A DNA stretch of 64,000 bases from Utricularia gibba (taxonomy: Eukaryota; Streptophyta; Magnoliopsida; Lamiales; Lentibulariaceae), in NCBI GenBank assembly GCA_002189035.1, contig NEEC01000017.1:2108001-2172000 (forward strand), written 5' to 3'. The position numbers were made by a program, and so were the translations under genes. Position 1 is the stretch's first letter; every line of letters starts with the position of its first letter. Under the pieces are notes generated by a model. The model ran no database searches and was not told the DNA's origin. It saw only the letters and a list, made by a program, of their open reading frames with translations. Below, one piece after another: positions 22,144 to 35,161 of this stretch.

Positions 22144-23227
22144 TTTTATCTCAAGGCTATGGAAATCATTTTTCTTTTAAATTTAATTTGAATTTATGCA
22201 AATTTCATTTGTAATGGAAAATAAGTAAAGGTAATATGATGGGCCTTGTACGGCAGGAGGAGCCCGTGAGGAGTATCCAATGATATGATCAAGTTGCGGA
22301 GGCACCAATCCTGAGCTGGAGAACACTCCCAATTTGTCCTTTATTGATTGTAAAATCATATTTAATTTTCTTTTGCACACAGTCTCTAATGTGGGTGTGT
22401 TCGATGATAGGATTTAAATGTGCTGATAAATATTTAATATATGCAGACAATAAGAATATAGGAATGGCATGAGATATAATTAATTGATAATTAAAAAAAA
22501 AGAAATGAAGAGTTAAAATGTATGAGTAAAGATTGAATTTATATAAAATGACATGAAATTTAAATTCTAAATCCTAAACCCTAAACTCCTAATTCATGTT
22601 AATTAAAAATTAGCTATTAATTATATTTTTGATGTGGGTATGTGCTGGAGCCCCTAGTTGGCTCCCTCTCTTATCCACACTGGCAAAGGTCTGTACGTTG
22701 TTGTGCTTGTTTATTGGATAATAAAATTAATCTTTGAAGGGTTTTTGTTTGTAAGAACAAAAGAATGATGATTAGATTTCTTTATTTAGAAAATGATGTA
22801 TCAAAGTAATATAATGTGATTTAAGTAATTACAGGTAGGTATAAATCTCATGATATTTTAATTAATTAAAATAATTATTTGACAGATGGGATTTAAGACC
22901 CTACCAAACCAAACCACCGCTTTCATAATCTTCCTCCCTGATAATTTATCAATGTAAATAAAACTCTGGGAGTGGTCCCCACCACCATTGTGAGTGACAA
23001 CTGTCTCCCTTTGTTGTGGTTCTTCTTCAGCGCTTCTTCTTCTTCTTCTCCCTCCTTATCACAGCCTGCAAATTTTGCTTTTGATTTCTTTTCTTTCTTT
23101 TCTTTTTGTTCCCGGCAGAAGCTCTCTGTAAACGGTACAGCTGTGGGTGGGGCTTCAAGCTTATGTTGCCATCTTCGTGTGATTAAATCTTGTCTACATT
23201 GTTGAAGGCTGTTAGGTTGTAAGGGAG
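22144..23227. other. Intergenic region and TMK promoter
   Basis: AT-rich, no gene. A telo-box AAACCCTAA stands at 22576-22584. The right end, about 22950-23227, is CT-rich with a TTC repeat near 23035 and is the likely leader of the TMK gene. Confidence 0.4.
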
Positions 23228-26117
23228 ATGGATCGCGCATGGATGTTCATAGGGGTGTGGGCAGTTTTAGCGGTGGTTTCCTGCGCGCAATCTGATGACG
23301 TGGCGGTGATGGAGGAGCTGAGGAAGAGCATAAACGCTCCGGTTGAGCTTGGGTGGTCCGACCCAAACCCTTGTCTTTGGAAGTTTGTTGGCTGCAGCGG
23401 TGGTCGGGTGACCCGGATCCAAATTGGGCGTCAGAATTTGGGGGGTACCCTGCCAAGCAGCATCGGCAACCTTACTGCTTTACAGGTGTTTGAAGTACAG
23501 GGGAACCAGCTCTCTGGGCCGCTGCCGAGCTTCTCTGGATTGAGCTCGCTTCAGACTGTCATTCTGAGCAACAATAAGTTCACCTTTATCCCACCGGATT
23601 TCTTCGATGGTTTGGATTCCTTGCAGGAAGTTCACTTGGACTCGAACCCCTTTTCTGCTTGGAGCATCCCGTATGGACTTACTGCTGCTTCGACTTTGAG
23701 GATGTTTTCGGCGAATTCAGCGAATGTTTCTGGGCCTATACCTGGGTTCTTTGGGGGTGATGCATTTCCTAGCTTGACGGATTTGCATTTGGCTTTCAAT
23801 AATCTTGAAGGTCCACTGCCATCTACTCTTGCAGGGTCTTCAATATCGTCTTTGTGGCTTAATGGTCAGACCAGCAGCTCGAGATTAAATGGGTCTCTTG
23901 CGATTTTGCAGAATATGACTCAGTTAAGCGAGGTTTGGTTGCATGAGAACTCTTTCTCTGGGCAATTACCAGACTTTAGTGCTTTAGTTCAGTTGCAGAA
24001 CTTGAGCGTAAGAGACAACAGTTTGACGGGCCCCGTACCGAGCTCTTTGGTGGCATTGAAATCACTTGCTGTGGTGAATTTGACTAACAATTTGTTACAA
24101 GGTGAAACTCCCAAGTTTAGTGATTCTGTTCATGTGGATATGGTAGCGAATACGAACAGTTTTTGTTTGCCGAGTCCTGGAGTAGAATGTGATTCGCGAG
24201 TTCATCTTTTGCTCGAAGTGGTGTCTGATTTTGGCTATCCTGCTTCTTTTGCTCAGAATTGGAAGGGAAATGATCCATGTGCGTCATGGATAGGAATCAC
24301 TTGTAACAATGGGAATATAACAGTGATAAACTTCCATGGCATGCAGCTTAATGGCGTGGTCTCCCCCAGCTTTTCCCAGATTGCATCGCTACAGAGGTTG
24401 GTTCTTTCAAACAACAACCTTACAGGGACAATTCCTAGTGAACTGGCAAGTCTAACACACCTTGTTCAGTTGGATGTTTCCGATAATCAACTCTACGGAA
24501 CAGTTCCTGGTTTCAGAAATGGTTTGGTTTTGAACACTAATGGAAATGTGAATATTGGCAAGAATGTCGCGCCTGCAAGTTCCCAAGATCAAAATTTCCC
24601 AGGGTCGTCTTCTGGTGGTGGTGTGCAATCAGCTAACAATGAGCAAAGACCTTCAACAGGGAAGAAGATAATAGGTCCGCTAGTTGGTGGTGTTTGTGCT
24701 TTTCTTTTTATTGGGGCAATGGCGTTCTGCTTTGTTCGAACCAAAAAGCGGCATCAAGGTCGAGTTCAGACTCCCTACACAACAGTTATCCATCCGCGTT
24801 TCTCAGGTTCTGATGATGCAGTCAAGATCACAGTTGCTGGTTCTGTTATGAACGGTGGATCAAGTGATACTCAAAGTCAAGGTAGCATCAGCCACCATGA
24901 TCTCCACATTGTTGAGTCTGGAAACATGGTGATCTCAATCCAAGTCCTGAAAAACGTCACAGACAATTTCAGCGAAAAGAACATACTTGGTAGAGGCGGA
25001 TTCGGAACTGTTTACAAGGGAGAGTTGCATGATGGGACGAAGATTGCAGTCAAGAGAATGGAAGCTGGTGTCATCAGCGACAAGGGGCTGGATGAGTTCA
25101 AGTCAGAGATTGCTGTCCTCACGAAAGTTCGGCATCGACATCTGGTTGCTCTTCTTGGCTATTGCTTAGATGGGAACGAGCGGCTTCTTGTGTATGAGTA
25201 CATGCCTCAGGGTGCATTAAGCAGGTTTTTATTCAGCTGGAAAGAAGAAGAGCTGAAGCCCCTTGAGTGGATGAAACGTCTAACCATTGCACTTGATGTT
25301 GCTAGAGGTGTTGAATACCTCCATGGCTTGGCCCATCAAAGCTTCATCCATAGGGATCTTAAGCCGTCCAACATTCTCATCGGAGATGATCTGAGAGCCA
25401 AAGTTGCAGATTTTGGACTCGTTCGCCTTGCTCCTGATGGGAAAGCTTCAGTGGCAACTAAATTGGCTGGAACCTTTGGTTACCTTGCCCCGGAATATGC
25501 AGGTATCTTGTCATTCTTCCTGAGCCAGCTTTTACTTCTGCATTCTGCTTATCATCTGTGTTGACGATTGGACAGTGACGGGGAGAGTAAGCACCAAGAT
25601 CGACGTTTTCAGCTTCGGAGTGATTCTAATGGAGATGATCACTGGAAGGAAGGCTCTGGATGAGAGTTTGGATGAAGAGGTGCAGCATCTCGTCCCATGG
25701 TTCCGGCGAATGCTGGTAAACAAGGAGAAGGACATGAAGACACTCCATAAAGCCATTGATCCAACCATACAAGTTGATGAAGAAACATTGGCGAGCATCA
25801 CTGCGGTAGCTGAGCTTGCTGGCCACTGTTCAGCACGAGAACCATATCAGAGGCCAGACATGGGCCATGTTGTCAACGTGCTCTCTTCTCTAGCAGAGAT
25901 ATGGAAGCCATCCGAGCCTACTGATCCAGAAGATGCATTCGGGATCGATTATGAGATGACTTTGCCTCAGGCACTCAAGAAATGGCAAGCACTGGAAGGA
26001 GCCCGGGGTGTGGATGCTTCTTCCTCCTACACCGGTAGCTGTGACAACACTCAGACAAGCATACCCACCCGGCCCTCTGGGTTTGCAGATTCGTTTACTT
26101 CGGCTGACGGACGATGA
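23228..26117 (+). CDS. TMK: TMK-type LRR receptor-like kinase
   Basis: Plasma-membrane receptor kinase of the TRANSMEMBRANE KINASE group, implicated in auxin signalling and growth. Two exons, 23228-25502 and 25576-26117, with the intron after APEYA as usual in this group. Order of domains: signal peptide ([19 protein letters not shown]), a first LRR block, the cysteine-flanked island (about [20 protein letters not shown]), a second short LRR block, the membrane helix [20 protein letters not shown] and a kinase. The split ectodomain with the non-LRR island is diagnostic. Kinase residues are intact: [15 protein letters not shown] lysine, [14 protein letters not shown] and APEYA. The tail ends SFTSADGR. 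No break seen. An active kinase is expected, unlike the RLK at 9275. Confidence 0.95.
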
Positions 26118-27771
26118 AGTTCCTTCCCATTCCTCGGGGACACATTGCTCCTGTCTAGAGAAGGTAACTGGTAAGTCCTTTCTTCTTTGATTTTTTCAGT
26201 TGAGTGCATTAGGTGCTTGCTGTTCATGAGAATGGAGTGTGGATTAGGAATGCATCGTTTGCAGTTTCTGGGTTTGATTGGAGCGCATTCCTTGCTGCGT
26301 CTGTGTTTCTGTTAACTGTATGATATGAACAAGACATCCCACTGTAAGATTGTTTCACTGTAAGAACCTTGCATCTATGCAACTTAGGCAGGCAGGCAGC
26401 AGCGTGAGAGTGGTTGTGGTAAATTAATGAATGCAGTTGCAGAGCCACATTCAACATTCACCTGCCTCATTCACTCACCCACATTCATAGACACCATGTT
26501 GATTGGGGTCAAGGTAGTTATCAATAATCTGAGTAGGTGTTGTGTTATGTTGCTCAACTTCTTCTAACAAATTGGAGCGGTTCATGATCCATGAAACTGT
26601 GAACAGGGCTCACAAATCAAAATGCAATTTAGAATGCACCAAAAAACAGGGTTCAGACATGAGAAAGGAGAGAGACAGATGATGGGGATAAGTGTAGGAA
26701 TTCAGTCATATTGTTGGTACAGGACCACTGAGCCTGCTGTAGGTGGATGCTGCTGCTCTGGTCCCCAAACAACTCTACTTCACTAAATTCTACTCATTTG
26801 ATGCATGCCCCAAATGCTGCTGCTGATGGTAACTTGAGTGTGGAGACCACTTTGATGATATGACTGGGGCCAGAGTCCATGTGCATCATCTCCATAGTTG
26901 CCAAAGCCAACAACTGAAGGGCTGGCTACTGGTAATAATATGGAATCTCACAACAAATCAAAACCAGCAGCAACCACCTCAGACTCCCAGTTTTTTAAAA
27001 AATGGAAGGGTTAGGCAAATGCTTTTGAAAAGGAACCTCTTTTGCAGTTGGGTGTCCCTTCTGTTCTTTCAATCAATGGCTTCCCCTGTTGGCTCCATGA
27101 TTCAGAAAGGACATGTGTTCTCAAGTATTGATTAGTTTCATGAAGCTGGGTCTGAAAGATTGTCCTTCCTTGACCATCTGCTGCAATCACCTTGAATGAT
27201 GACACTCCATTAATAACCCATTTCAGAAAGCCACGAAATCAGCTCTGTTCAACGCCCCATTATTGTGTTCTTCTACAAGTATAGGATCAGCTGGCTCAAG
27301 ACATGCATAGATTTGTTCTTACAACTGGCATTAGCAAGGGAAAGGCTCCAACTTTAGCATATAGTCTGATGCCCAATGAATTATTACAGCTTTATGGCTA
27401 TGGAGCAGTCCAGCTGCTTCGAGTGGAGGAGGAGAGAACAAAGGAACTAGGGGACCAGCCAGCTAGTTGCATTTCAACATCATTCAAGAAAGACACATCA
27501 TATGCATATGTTTTCTTCTGAACTGGATTTCATCTTCTTCGGACAACAAGAATCTTATCATAACCGCTTCTTCAATCATATAATCAAGGAGACCAAAAAC
27601 AATATATAGTACTAACAGAACAATGATGATGAATGACAAGCCATCATGGGAAACTGAAGGTATGATATATATATATATATATGTACACGTATCGCATCAT
27701 TTTTTGCCAATCCCAGTGCCAGTATAGAACATTGCCATGATTCAACTCCCTTGGAGTAAGCATCTCTACCA
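26118..27771. other. Convergent 3' region between TMK (+) and XTH (-)
   Basis: Both neighbours end here. Includes their 3' untranslated parts and about 1 kb without recognised content. A short TA repeat lies at about 27664-27683. Open frames at 26860-27135 and 27303-27521 have no family similarity and were not called. Confidence 0.4.
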
Positions 27772-29236
27772 TCAGATGAAAGATGCCTCACCAGAGGTAT
27801 GCTGATGTCTTTTGCCACGGCGATGGTGGCCATGACCGAATGTCACTGGATCGAAGCCATGAAGCTGGTTAGCCACCTCGGAATCAAGTATACACTCAGG
27901 AGGTGGAATCTTGTAGCGTGCTCGGTCATAGCAATATGAATACTGAATGTTGCTGCTCCTGAACCTCATCATTTTCCTTCTTTGCGCTTGAGTGATGCTC
28001 GTTGGGATCAAGCTGAACCCAACTGGATCATTGCACTTGGATGGCTCAACAGGGTCCACTGAGCATCCATGGAGGACAAATTTGGAGAACTCGGAAACAA
28101 AGGGGGCGTATTTGTAATTCACGCGGTACTTTCCTCCATTGGTGGCCCAATCTGATCCATCCCATATAGTTGCATACAGAGACATTGGCTTTGATGGGAA
28201 GTCCCCACCCATTGCATCTGTTCTCTTGATCTCTCTTACAGGAACATTATCTATGAAAAAGCTGCATATGAAGCATGAAGAATAACAGGCAACATCAGGC
28301 AAGTGACAAAGAGCAGAGGCCTAGAGAACCTCAATACATAATCACAGAGATCGATCAGATGGATATCAGAAGCTGGTCAAAGCCTCATTTCTTTTGTCTG
28401 GGCGGAAACTAACAGCAGAAATTCTATAGAATGCATGTATAGTTACTCACACGATGAGATTCTCCATCCACAAAATGCTGTATTGGTGGAAGTTCTCAGT
28501 TGGGTCAAACCAGAGACCATATCTTTCTTCCCTACCAGTATTTGTGCTCCCATTCCCATAAACGTTTGTCTGGACTCTCCACTCCTTCCCTCTTATGTTC
28601 CCCAGGAATTCGAAATCTAATTCATCATGATTCTTCTCATGCGTACCAGCATTCGACATCTAGTCATTTGTTCAGCAGAGTAATTGTTCAATTAGGAAAA
28701 CCAGACAAAATTCAATCCAAGGCGAAAGCAGGGTCTTCTTACTCGGCTACCATAACATCCATGTTTTAAATGAAGCATGCCATTAAATGTATCCAATAGT
28801 TACTCAACAGTCACTTACGTAGAAGGCGACGACGACGCCGGCAGTGTAATCCTTCGGAAGCTTAATGGAAGCACTGAAATACCCATGAAGATAAACGTCT
28901 TGCGAAACAAAACCAGAACCTGCACTTCCCATATAGCATGTGGTTAATGAAAACAAAAAAAAAAAAAAAAAGATCGAGCCTTTTACACAGAGGAAGAAAC
29001 TGTGAAACATGAGCTAACGACTCCATGTACAATACAACCAAAAATAATCAAAGGAGACCTGTTCTTTCATCCAAGGAGATATGAACCGTTTTCCCATCTC
29101 TGTGGACCATTAGATTGCCATCCCCAAAGAGATGGGAGTATCCCTCATCAAACGAGGGCATCGGAAGATTCCCAGAAAACCCATTTGCGAAACCCAGAGA
29201 CCACACTCCGAAAACAACAAAAACAAACGCATTCAT
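27772..29236 (-). CDS. XTH: Xyloglucan endotransglucosylase/hydrolase (XTH27-30-like)
   Basis: GH16 enzyme secreted to the wall that cuts and rejoins xyloglucan. Four exons: 29059-29236, 28819-28919, 28451-28659, 27772-28261. The start at 29236 opens a signal peptide (MNAFVFVVFGVWSLGFANG); an upstream in-frame ATG would place extra residues before it and was rejected. The catalytic motif HDELDFEFLGN keeps both glutamates and the central aspartate. An N-glycosylation site NGST follows some residues later. The C-terminal XET domain holds paired cysteines (HGCSV, SKCND, YSYCYD, PPECI), and a His/Arg-rich extension follows. The extension and FPSKPMSLYATIWDGSDWAT point to the XTH27-30 subgroup. 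Whether it is a transglucosylase or hydrolase cannot be read directly, though this subgroup is mostly transglucosylase. Confidence 0.94.
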
Positions 29237-30604
29237 GTCGAAAAACACCAAATGAACAAAACGATGATGCGTGTACGTGAAACGAAACACTCAAGAGAAA
29301 ACAGCGTCTCCTCGATCTGCGCAGAGGGAGTCACGCGGAGAGGAAAAGCACGAGGACGTTGAGACGGGAGGAGAAATCTGTGCAATTTTATTGGCGTGGA
29401 GAGGCTGCTGTTGAGCACCCCAGCTGTTCTCTTGCTTGCATACTTCCGCGAACCTTTTCGTATTCTTCGAGAACCCCGAAAATAATTAATTATTTAACAA
29501 CAACAAAAATCTCCATTAATTAATACTACGCCTGGCGCACAGTCTCCCATATCAATGAAAAAATAAAATGTTAATATTTTAATTTCAATTGTCATTTATT
29601 TATTATTTATTGAATATTAAAATGTTTTCATTGGTCCACTTGGTTCAGAAAATTAGGTACATAGAACTTGCCCTTTTTGTTCATTCTCTCATTGCACACG
29701 TCTTTAATGCATACCACCGAATTATTTTATTGGAACATTTTATAAAAAAATAAATTATTATTTTTAAATAAATGAGAAATTTACTAACAACAATAAAATA
29801 ATAATAAATGATTTCACTTGATTTATTTAGAAAGTTGGGGAGAACAAAGATGGTCCGGTCCACCCACAAGTTGGGTGGGCAGACCCGACCGCCGCCCGAG
29901 TCGCTCGTTTGGTTATGCGGAATACCGAAAACACCCCTGCGATGTCCACTATGAACATATTTTTATATTGTATTAATGGGAATGGAGCAGTATTCTATCT
30001 TTTACGTATTGGAACATTAGGAGTAGAGGGTTGCTCAGTAATTTCGCATATCCTCCAATGGGCTTTCTGAAGCCCATTAATGGAGCTCAAGAGTGAGATT
30101 AATGGGCCTGAATCAGCACTCGATCCAGTCCATTCCTGCAGCCGGGCCTGCCCATGGCTCGCTCATCGCAACCTTGGACTTGTTGCTGCGTCAGTTCCAA
30201 AGTCGAGAGCTTTGGCTGCAGGTGCAACCCGCGCCCCTTCCCTTCAAAGCAAGTCTGCATAGGGAAAGCTGCAACGGTCGAATCCCAGAACCTTGTCTTG
30301 TTGCTGTGTGGTAGTAACCTCATTTGATGTGCAAGAATGGGCTTTGAGTTGTCGGAATGATGTTGTTTATGGATCCCAAGTTATGAATCAACAACAAACA
30401 GACAGATATATAAGCTAGTCCGAGTTGACTGACAGAAGATCTCAAGTGAAGAAGCCAAGACTGTTCCTTCATCATCTAGAGGAGAAGCATGGATCACCTC
30501 ACGCGTTTCTAACATTTTAGCAACTCTATACACATTGCATATCATAAGGGAAATTCATGGCACTCTCAAGAAAATGGCAGCTACTGGATGGATCAAGTAT
30601 CTCA
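29237..30604. other. XTH promoter side and ZFP 3' side
   Basis: Contains the XTH leader and promoter and, from about 30350 on, the probable 3' UTR of the zinc-finger gene. Near 30056-30110 there are several GGCCCA/TGGGCT-type motifs (ATGGGCTT, AGCCCATT, ATGGGCCT), which resemble site II elements, but I saw no gene start that they would serve. Confidence 0.4.
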
Positions 30605-31330
30605 TCAAAGTTTGAGGTTCAGATCAGGAATGGAAGATGAGGCAGTTGGTGATGTTGTGGAGACAACAGTTATAACGGAACAACCATGGTGAGAATTCAA
30701 GCCAGCATTCTCCAGGAGGCCTCCGGCTTGCCGGAAGCTTCCCGGCCATGAAACCTCATAGTCATCACACTCCATGTACTGGGGAACACCAATGTGGTGG
30801 TCGTGGTGTTGAGGAAATGTACCTCCCTTTCTGATCCAATGCATATTAGGATCCTCATAAGTTTGTAAGGCTGGCTGGTGCACTGAGCCATGAGCATCCA
30901 CGCCAAGAGAGCGGAAGGGGACTCCATGGATTGGGAGAGATGGTAGAGTAGTGTATCTCTCTGAGACCATGCCAAATCTGATGGCCCTCTTGGCTATTGA
31001 CCTCTCCCTTTTGTGTGCATTCTGGTGCCCTCCCAACGCCTGCGAGCTATAGAATTTTCTTCCACAGTAATTGCAAGAGAAAACCCGGGAAGGCCGTGCA
31101 GGATGATGATCATCAGTGGGACTCGAATCCTTGCCGGAGTATTTTGGTTCAGCTTCTGGCATTGTCATGCCAAGGGTGAGATCTAGTTTGAGAGGGTTGG
31201 TGGCCTCCTGCTTAGGATTTGAGTCATTCAGGAGCATCTTGTTTTCTTCTTTGACAGATGCGCTTGAGCTGAAGACTTGGCTGCTCGCTTCTGATTCATC
31301 TTCCGACTCCATGATAACATTGGGAGACAT
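30605..31330 (-). CDS. C2H2 zinc-finger repressor with QALGGH finger and two EAR motifs (ZFP4-like)
   Basis: Single-exon transcription factor of 241 residues. One zinc finger, FSCNYCGRKFYSSQALGGHQ, carries the plant-specific QALGGH helix. Two LxLxL-type EAR repression motifs are seen: LKLDLTLGM before the finger and DLNLKL at the very C-terminus, suggesting recruitment of TOPLESS-type corepressors. An acidic, Ser-rich N-terminus precedes them. The layout matches the ZFP1/3/4/7 group, which acts in trichome, hormone and stress responses. An intron in the 5' leader (about 31340-31900) is likely because the sequence upstream of the ATG is followed by AT-rich DNA and then CT-rich leader-like DNA; this is inference. 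Confidence 0.9.
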   Translation of the reverse strand: MSPNVIMESEDESEASSQVFSSSASVKEENKMLLNDSNPKQEATNPLKLDLTLGMTMPEAEPKYSGKDSSPTDDHHPARPSRVFSCNYCGRKFYSSQALGGHQNAHKRERSIAKRAIRFGMVSERYTTLPSLPIHGVPFRSLGVDAHGSVHQPALQTYEDPNMHWIRKGGTFPQHHDHHIGVPQYMECDDYEVSWPGSFRQAGGLLENAGLNSHHGCSVITVVSTTSPTASSSIPDLNLKL

Positions 31331-34316
31331 CCTGGTTGGACTTCAGAGTTGTTCCTGTATGTCATGAGTTAAATGGGAGAACTCTCATGAAATCAAGCAA
31401 CAGTAAGACAAAAAAACACACATCAATTAGCACAGAAATTCAGGGCCATGTGCTTGTCTTGGGAATCAAGAAAATTCAGCTGGAAAAAAACTGTAATAAG
31501 TTATGGCACAAGGTTCTCTCATTTCCAAAATGCTGATAGTGGAATTTCACATTTTTGCTCACATTGCTTCATGAATTAACGTAGAAGTGAAGGTCTTTTC
31601 TGAGTTCCCAACTCCTCCCACAGTGGAAGAAAGCTTCTAGAGATATGCAATGACCCAAAAAAGCTAGTTCTTAACTTAGAGAATGAACTCAGGATCCCGG
31701 AGGGAGCCCCACCGTTCAAAACAGAAACACACAAGCATGGTGACTGCCAACCAAAAAAAAGTGCATAAACAGCAAATTCTTTAAATGAATCTCACAACAG
31801 AAGAAACCAGGAACAAACACTCAAAAGACGATCAGAATAGCGGTAACAGAGAAGAGGGAGGCTAAAAAAAAAACCACTTCACTTACAGCTGATGTACCTT
31901 GAACGCAGGTTCAGAGGTGAAAAGACAGGGATGTGATGGCTGCTTGTTTTGGCCAAAAATAGTTGAGAAACCACAGAAACTAGGCGGAGATAAGACCATC
32001 AAGAGTGAGGGGAGAAAAAAAAAGAAAAGGACAGAGAGAGACTGAAAGGAAGGTCGAAGGTGGTGGATGCCAGATGACTCAGAAACAAATCAAAACTACG
32101 CAGAGACAGGAGGGGCTACATGTGTTTGGGCTCTTTTAACTGCTACGAAAGAGATGAATAGCATTATAGTAATGTGCGCACTTCAGCTGACAGGCATAAG
32201 CAACGCCATGAATAAGTTAAAAGAGCACCTTAACGCGTAGCCCACTTTACATAATAACCAAATGCTTCTTTATCCCCGGGAAGTATGTGTAGACTGTACA
32301 TTGTATTGTATTCTCAAAAAGCATGACTTCCTTGAACGACGAACAGTAGCCTAGATGCAGCCTCTTCTTCCCTCTCTGTCGTTTTCACAACAATGACTGT
32401 TGAAAAAAAAACAAAGGAAAACTTCCATCTGTAAGGCATTTTTTTATATAGAGACTACAAACACAACGCAAATAACCAAATGCATCTACTTTTAACTCGA
32501 AACCGTTGAGCAGAAACTTCAATGATTCATTTGGAAGTGGGAGTGGGACAACAAATGACTACCCACTACCTCCTTCCCATACTCCTCCACCGCATGAAAT
32601 GGCTTTTTTTGAGTGAAGTAATAATGAAAAACTGGCCCCCTCAGCCACACTCCATGGTTTTTCAAGAATTGAATCTTCTCCACTCATACATTTCACTTCT
32701 TCCCACAAACAAGCACCTCCTAATCACTCCCCTCTCCGGACCCATCAATCTCTTCAAATCCTACACCTGTTTCTTGATTCTCTCACCTCCCTCAACAGTC
32801 ATATCATCTCCAGCCAACACCTGCGGGACACAAAACAATAACGGGGATGGGTAGCAGATCTGCACTACACATACTTCGAAGAATGATCAATCAAGGGCCA
32901 CCCATATGCAAAATCTGAATTATAATATGATTAAAGAACAACATCAACAACCAACCGCATCAAGATTCTTTAATGAGCAGGGACGATGCTCCATTATTGA
33001 GATAGCTTTTTGGTTGGCAACACTTGAGCGTTAACTGCGGGGTGAACCCAACATTATGCTAAATTAATACCATCAGCAACAGGTTAGCGTCGAGAACTAA
33101 CTGGGATCAAATATTTGCTACCCCCAGTGGGAGGACTGAACCCATCCCGTTAGTCACTCTCCACAGCCCAGAATTTTATACTAAAATAAAACTCCATAAA
33201 CGGACGAATCTAATCACTGTGTTTTCCCTTCCACGTTAACGAAGATGATTGAGAGAGAGGGAGAGAGAAGGAAAGGAGGCCCATCATGTATTGGGCTCTT
33301 ATTTGGGCTTCCACCTAATGAAGCCCACTATAGTATGAAATCACTCATTCGTATTATCAAGATGAATATTATATTATTTTTTATTAAAATTTTTGGGACT
33401 CGATTTAATTTACTATAAAAAAATTTAGTTTTAATCGTCGAAAAATGAGTTTAATCTTTTTAAGAATTAAAAATTATTTTGAGTGAATGTTGTTGTTTTT
33501 TTAGTATTTTTTATATGAAGAATTGATTGTACTGTGAATAAAATATGCGACAAAAATCTGGTGGAATGGAAACCGTTCGCTCGCTCGCTCGCTCGCACTG
33601 GTTTTCTTGGGTCTTCTCCCCCATCGTCTCTCTCTCTCTCCACTTTCTCTCTCTCCCGGAAGGGGGAAAAATGAACTAAAACTGAAGGACCGATTACACG
33701 CAGTTAGTACTCCTTCTCTCTCTTGTCTGATTTGCCTCTCTCTCTTTGGGAATTTATGTTTGAGCTTTTTATCTGTGTTTTTCCTATTTCGGATAGTCCA
33801 GGGCGGTGGATTTCTCATGGAAATGTTTTTTTCTTTTAGCGTTTTCTTGTCGTAAATTTTTGCCGTGGATCGGGGTTTTTTTGTTGATATCTTTTGTTGT
33901 AGATCTGTTTGTAATGCCGAAGATCGGATTTTTTTTAATTGGGGTTTTGTGGAATTAACAGTTTGTTTAGCTTCATGTGGATTTTGTGTTTGTCCTTTGT
34001 CGAAATTCTTGTGCTTCTTGGGATGTGAAAAGATGTGCGTTCCAGGAGTTTGTCGAAAATTAAGGTGCATTACTCTGAAATATGGTAGATTTTTGGTGGA
34101 AAGGTGTTGTTTTTGTTCAGATAATGCAAGGTTATGCCTTCAGTTTGATCGATTTACATGGTTTAATTCTGTTTTATTGTTTAAGTGGAGTTAATATGGG
34201 GTGCAGTTCATTTCAAGTATTGATTCCAAGGTTCACTGCTTACACATTTCTGGTTTTCGGATAGTATTTGATCATTTACTCTTCACTTTTGCCCCTTTGG
34301 TTGTGCCATAGATTTC
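31331..34316. other. Divergent intergenic region: ZFP promoter and BPC promoter/leader
   Basis: About 3 kb with no protein gene. Left part: ZFP leader and promoter. Right part, from about 33550: BPC leader, with a probable intron ending at CATAG (34310) just before the start codon. Simple repeats: GAGA-rich 33250-33268, (CGCT)n 33577-33596, CT-rich 33627-33656 and 33715-33750. A 32522-32854 open frame has no recognisable features. No tRNA or transposon was recognised. Confidence 0.4.
33250..33750. repeat. GA/CT-rich repeats in the BPC promoter and leader
   Basis: GA-rich tract at 33250-33268; TC repeat of 14 nt at 33627-33640; further CTCTCT tracts at 33645-33656 and 33715-33750; a (CGCT)n tract at 33577-33596. 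GA repeats are the known binding sites of BPC proteins, and the next gene encodes one. Confidence 0.7.
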
Positions 34317-35161
34317 ATGGACGAAGACAGTTTGAGGAACTGGGGTTATTATGAACCTCCCCTTAAAAGCCATCTTGGGCTTCAGCTCATGTCATCTGTA
34401 ACGGAGCGTGACACAAAACCCTTTCTTTCTGGTAGAGATAATCCAGCTGTGGTTTCATCCAATGGGGCGTTCCATACACGTGATTATATCGTCACTGAGC
34501 CACCACTGTCCAACATCGATTACGTTAGGGATAGCTGGATAAATCACAGGGACAAGTTTTTGCATATGTTACCTGGAAATGGATACAACCCTGTGCTCAC
34601 TGAGCCATCTGGCTCACACCATTCACTGCAGATGGTGCACCAAGCTGAGGCCAGTAATGAAACTATGCTTGCTAACGAAGGGCCAGCTTCTAAGAAAGAA
34701 AGTGGTTCAACCAAACGGGGAGCACCTGCCGCTGCTGCTAAAACTTCAAAGGCAAAGAAGCCAAAGAAAGGGCCTAGTCCAAAGGAGAACAACAGCAATG
34801 CCTCTGTGCAGCGAGCTAAGACAGTGAAAAAGAGCGTGGAGGTTAGTATTAACGGGGTTGATATGGATATCACCGGCATTCCAATCCCGGTTTGCACCTG
34901 CACTGGAACTCCACAGCAATGCTACCGATGGGGTGCGGAGGTTGGCAGTCTGCCTGCTGCACCACCACCATATCAATGCATCCACTGCCGATGAGCACCA
35001 AGAGAAAAGGTGCAAGAATCGCTGGAAGAAAAATGAGTCAGGGGGCGTTCAAGAAGGTTCTTGAGAAGCTTGCCTCTGAGGACTATGACTTTGGTAACCC
35101 TATTGACCTGAGGACATACTGGGCAAAACATGGCACCAACAAGTTCGTTGTGATCAGATAG
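34317..35161 (+). CDS. BPC: BASIC PENTACYSTEINE (class I GAGA-binding factor), frame broken in conserved domain
   Basis: Plant GAGA-motif-binding factor that regulates homeotic genes and recruits polycomb proteins. Starts MDEDSLRNWGYYEPPLKSHL, typical of class I BPC (BPC1/2/3). A basic nuclear localisation region (TSKAKKPKKGPSPK) leads to the C-terminal DNA-binding domain: PVCTCTGTPQQCYRWG, then, in another frame, CGGWQSACCTTTISMHPLPM to the end GTNKFVVIR. The five cysteines that name the family are all present once the frames are joined. The break is in GGGG at 34930-34933; one more G would make it continuous. As given, the protein would end early at 34992 and lose most of the DNA-binding domain. 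The flanking conservation on both sides argues for a sequencing error rather than an old pseudogene. Confidence 0.92.

Noticed and set aside
22576-22584. Telomere-like AAACCCTAA
   Set aside because: A single telo-box of promoter size, not an interstitial telomere.
27303-27521. Plus-strand open frame between TMK and XTH
   Set aside because: No domain, signal peptide or clear codon bias; probably chance in the convergent 3' region.
32522-32854. Plus-strand open frame of 110 codons
   Set aside because: No recognisable motif; lies in the ZFP/BPC intergenic DNA.
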